DNA of 64,000 nucleotides from Pezizomycotina sp. ARF18 (Eukaryota > Ascomycota), in assembly GCA_002224055.1 (NCBI GenBank), contig AZLU01000087.1:93081-157080 (forward strand), in the 5' to 3' direction. Every line of letters starts with the position of its first letter. Positions within the stretch are counted from its first letter, which is position 1. Positions 60,412 through 64,000 of this stretch are shown here, piece after piece. The notes beneath the pieces were generated by a model. The model was not told the origin of the DNA. It did no database searches and saw nothing but the letters and a program-made list of their open reading frames with translations. The position numbers and the translations under genes are program-made.

Positions 60412-61694
60412 ACAGCAGCAAAATCCATGGGCAAGAAGAAATGTGCCTAAAAATAAATATGAATAACATGCAACGAAAATCGCGAATATTCACTATTAAG
60501 TCTCAGACAACTACCTTTTAGCCTAAACTATAGCCTAATTTACCCCTTCTAGCTGAAGATTTCGTCGTCATGTATCACAGGGTTTTTATCAAGGAACTTC
60601 TCATTGCGAAATACTGGATATCGCCCTTGGTTCGTTGGTGTTAATTGCGCTGGGATCAGGGAATATGCTTCCAGAAAAGCGCAGAACTTGGACGAGCCAC
60701 GTGTGAGAACGCTATGCAGGGACCCCTCGAGGCAGAGGCCCTGTCGGTTTTAGAGTGAGTTGATCGTAGAAGAACATGCATGGAAGGTGCTAGCCGAGAC
60801 ATATTCCTACCAGTCCTGCTTGAGCAGACTTATATTTTTTTGTTATATCGGCCGCGGGATTCGCTCATTCACGAATATAAGGCTGTGTTAAAATGCACCA
60901 GCTTTGGTAACAAAAAGACTCTTGCTGGACCCGTTACTCCTATAGGAAACGTTGGGTACACGCAACCAGATTGTCGAAGTCCGTTACCGGGTTTAAAGTG
61001 CTACGCGGCCGAATATCCAGAGGTGCAACAAGACGCTCCTACTTGATTTTACTGACATGCTCTTGGTGAATACGAGACGAACGTGAAAGTACGTACAAGA
61101 TACCTGTGCTGCTAATGGCCAACCTGTTCGAATTTAGGCGATGTGGAAACAATGACCAAGATGCTGTTAGATATTTCGAATCGTCAATGGCGTTTCATCT
61201 CTTGCTGCGCTGTTTCGGCTTTCAATATATGAAATTTACCTATGCCTTATCTCGGATACCGTCATCAATAAAATGAAAATACTGAACCCATAAACATGCT
61301 CACAGCGCTTCGAAATATATACCTTCAAATGGGGCACCGTGGATACAAGAAGACCTTTTTAAACCCTCTTCCTTTTCGGAGTATGTTTCAAATCGACTAT
61401 GTGCCGAATTGGCTCCACAAACCTTCGGACAGACATGCACTCTTGACGTGAGTTTGTATGGCCGTGTTTCTTTGTTATGTTTCATCTACAACCGTGGACG
61501 GAAAGAAACAGTACAAGATACACGCAAGAAAAACGTAATCCAAACGCAACCGAGCCGGCTCCGTATCCTAGATCTTCAAGTTCACTATCCAACATGAACC
61601 AAATCTCCCAGCGTGGGTCCAAGTAGAAGGATATCGGCACTGGCATCAAAAACACTCTCGGAGACCTCGAAATACCCCTTCCCCCCCCCCCCCC

Positions 61695-61730
<36 letters not shown>

Positions 61731-61762
61731 GAGAGGAAACGTATAAAATCCAGCTACAAACA
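60181..61762. other. intergenic with long homopolymer runs
   Basis: An A-run of about 33 lies at 60376-60408. A C-run followed by an A-run lies at 61681-61729. No gene is supported; the 88-codon frame at 60780-61046 has no features. Confidence 0.45.
61681..61729. repeat. compound homopolymer: C-run then A-run
   Basis: About 15 C are followed directly by about 34 A, with no other base between. Run lengths are unreliable in any sequencing technology. Confidence 0.9.
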
Positions 61763-62041
61763 ATGAAGTGGCAAAAAAAGACAGACCAAACCCCACTCTT
61801 AATACAAGCCTCAACGCAAACCACGGCTCATGGACAGAAGAAGAAGACGTCGCGATCGTTTCGCCAAACTACACGGCTGGCACCACGACAACGTCGCCCT
61901 CGCGGCATCCGTCGTCAACGTATCCAAGGCCGTGCGTCAGACTCGCGGCTACAAGTCCTGCGATACGAGATCGAGTAGGCTGGGGAGAGAGGTACCTGAT
62001 GTATTTGGTAGTTTGGCTGTGCTTAGTGAGCATCCGCTGGT
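61763..62041 (+). CDS. candidate Myb/SANT-like first exon
   Basis: Shortly after the C/A run, the plus strand reads NHGSWTEEEDVAI in one frame. After an apparent one-base shift it continues as RFAKLHGWHHDNVALAASVV and NVSKAVRQTRGYKSCD, then SEHPL before a GTAAGT donor at about 62041. The W-x-E-E-D start with a helix after it recalls Myb/SANT domains, but the later Trp positions do not fit well. Downstream exons could not be assigned; a 222-codon plus-strand frame at 62060-62728 partly overlaps the better-supported minus-strand gene and may not be real. Confidence 0.3.
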
Positions 62042-62577
62042 AAGTTCCAAACCTGTGGAGTGGGGTTAATTGTACGTGAAGCTCATGGTAAAGTTGCAGT
62101 ACCGATCGTCGTACAGACGCGGTCGATAATGGCTTCAAGGCGCCGGGATTGCCAAACACCTACCATCGTGATTCCTAATACGTCGGCTACCGCGCCCCTC
62201 GTCTCGCGCCCGGCTAACAGACCTGCGATTACTTCCAAAATTCCGAGGTCTACTAAAACTCCAAAAGCCAACACTCAACGCTGGGAATATAGAACCTTGG
62301 CCATCAACCTCCCGTTTTGTGTTCTCATGTTGGTCCTCCCAAGCTACGATCCTTGCTCTAGACCATGGCATCCGGCGGTCGAATGGGAAACTATTGTGCG
62401 GATGCTACGGTTCTTCCGTATAGCGGTTAACCCTAGACCGCCGGGTGGCAAAGAAGCGGGTGCTAAGACGGTGGGGATCGAAGAATATAACCCGAACGGA
62501 TTTATCTATTATAAAAAATTTAAAGTCATAAGAAGCAGGGGGCAATCTAGGAGTATATCTAAAGCAGTAAACACGCT

Positions 62578-63393
62578 CTATTCCAAATCATCGAGCCTTT
62601 TAGCAGCTTCAAGTAGCCTCTGGTTCGATTGCTCAAACTGCTTCAAGAATATCCCAACATCCCATTGTTTCTCCATCGAATTTCCAGAACCGATGCTTGA
62701 ACGGGATAGCGAACTTGAATCCTCTTGAGATTTTGTACTGTCCGATGATACTCACCCGTCTCTCCGTACCACTCACGTCGACATCCTGAATAGACTCCGA
62801 ATACGCGCAAGTCCTCTCAATTTCTCCATCGCTCATTTATCTCTCTAATTCTTCTTCCTGCCCTTTCCCTCAACTCTCAACTCTCTTCAAAGTCTTCATC
62901 TTCAGCGCTCACTCGGAGCGACACTCCTCCTCCTCTAAGTCTCCGTCACTCCCACTTGAACTCTCCGAATGTCCAAACCTCCTTATCCTCCTCCTCCAGC
63001 AATCGCTCATCAAATTGACCCGCTCCAGTTCCCTCATAACGAGGCTAGATCACGTTCCCTCGCTTCTAGCACGTTGCGGTACATGAGCTTCAGCCTTATC
63101 GCGCTTATGAGCCTTTTTCCTTGACGTCGAGGTGGCTAAGGGGATGGCTTTTCGCTGTCGATGATGGTTGAGTTTGTTGTCGAGTTTGAAGGCGTGCGAG
63201 TGATGTAGGACAGGAAGGGATGCCTCTGCCGGAAGAACCCGAGGAAGAGGAAGAGAGGAGGAGGCGTCGTCCGCTATATTTGAAAATTAGATGTTAGAGA
63301 GTAGAGGTGAAGAAGGGGACGATAGAGTTTAGAGCTTGTTTGCCACTTGCCTTCATAGACTTCACCTATGTTATCGAGGTTGTAGTCTGCCAT
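62578..63393 (-). CDS. small hypothetical protein with coiled-coil C-terminus
   Basis: The ATG at 63393 begins MADYNLDNIGEVYEG. An intron with an unusual GC donor (GCAAGT) may follow, ending in AAATATAG. The next part is Ser/Pro/Arg-rich, with RKKAHKRDKAEAHVPQRARS (basic, nuclear-like). An acidic stretch follows (SSSGSDGDLEEEE), then MSDGEIERTCAYSESIQDVD. The last part, in another frame, reads SSSLSRSSIGSGNSMEKQWD and FLKQFEQSNQRLLEAAKRLD, a heptad-like helix ending DDLE with TAG at 62578-62580. Frame changes around 62990, 62870 and 62750 may be introns or indels. No family is recognised. Confidence 0.5.
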
Positions 63394-64000
63394 AGGCCTG
63401 GAGACAGAGGCGTTCCGGAGCGGTACTTGTGGCTTGAAAATCGCCTCAGGTCGACTGTTAAGGCGCCAGTTGGTTAACAAGACTCCGAGAAACAACAGAT
63501 TGTGTGACTTGAACAGGATATTGATACTTCATCGAAGTCGTAAGAACTATATTCGACCGAATCCTCGCTTTTCCTTTCCGCCATAATTAAAAGTACCGCA
63601 GTTGATTGATTTAACAGCGGTGTTGGTGAACAATTGAAGTTTTTTTTTTTCGGTCTTTGAGTTGGTTTATATCAGTCAACAAAGAGTGAGGGGAAATTCT
63701 TATTTTGTTTTTTTTTTTTTATTCTTATTTTGTTTTTATTTTATTTTTTATTTTTTATTTTTTTTATAATTTCAAAGTGAAGATGTATAAAAATTATAGA
63801 GTATTTCTTTCTAATGCATATTCCACAGCCAAGTATAGAATATCTATATCAGTCTCAGTAGAGAGATTTCATGCCATGCTATCTAAACCCCTCATAAATC
63901 CGTTTAGTGAAATATATAAATTTTATTAGCCTAGGATGTCGATTCCATAGGAATTCGAAGCGTCGGTTCAAGCTCCAAGGCTGTGAAAAAAAAAAAAATA
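63394..64000. other. right edge, AT-rich
   Basis: T-rich runs lie at 63642-63651 and 63709-63770, and an A-run at 63984-63998. No gene is supported. Confidence 0.5.

Noticed and set aside
62060-62728. 222-codon plus-strand frame
   Set aside because: Its end overlaps the last exon of a minus-strand gene with a clear coiled coil, and I see no domain in it. It is kept only as a possible second exon in the note on 61763.

Overview
This window looks like nuclear DNA from a filamentous ascomycete (Pezizomycotina). The genes have short GT-AG introns of roughly 50-90 bases. The gene families are typical of that group: a UstYa-type (DUF3328) oxidase, a Kex2-processed repeat peptide precursor, a HET-domain protein, a NACHT/ankyrin STAND protein, F-box/LRR proteins, a SAT4/PTH11-like rhodopsin-domain membrane protein and a DDX60-like helicase. 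I cannot name the species from the sequence alone.

Layout. 0.5-4.5 kb: a divergent pair made of a UstYa-like gene (minus) and a secreted precursor with 19 Kex2-bounded repeats (plus). Together they look like a minimal dikaritin-type RiPP locus and are the most interesting item here. A secreted threonine/asparagine-rich protein follows (5.1-7.0 kb), then a rhodopsin-domain membrane protein (7.4-8.7 kb) and a gene with in-frame stops (9.6-10.4 kb). At 10.9-11.6 kb there is a clean, AT-rich 670-bp MITE with 42-43-bp terminal inverted repeats and a TA target duplication. An F-box protein follows at 13.2-14.9 kb. 17.5-28 kb is a cluster of recognition-type genes: HET, ankyrin, F-box/LRR and NACHT-ankyrin. 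A DDX60-like superfamily 2 helicase fills 28.9-34.5 kb and a fungal hypothetical protein follows. 38-51 kb holds several hypothetical and membrane proteins, a long TTTA microsatellite and a tRNA-Leu(AAG)-like gene. 53.7-54.8 kb has a protein kinase, and 59-63.4 kb has hypothetical proteins among long homopolymer tracts.

Almost every multi-domain gene is broken by single-base frameshifts, although splice sites, motifs and terminal codons are preserved. In the repeat-rich precursor the shifts can be compared with intact sister repeats. There they look like single lost bases in GCC or GG runs, which fits consensus errors in an unpolished long-read assembly better than genuine decay of every gene. 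Gene spans are therefore given across the apparent shifts, and the exact joins are not asserted.

How the genes may work together. The precursor would enter the secretory pathway, be cut at Lys-Arg by Kex2 and be modified on the Tyr/Phe-containing core by the membrane-anchored UstYa protein. The HET/NACHT/ankyrin group suggests a non-self recognition island. The remaining genes are ordinary neighbours with no clear shared pathway.
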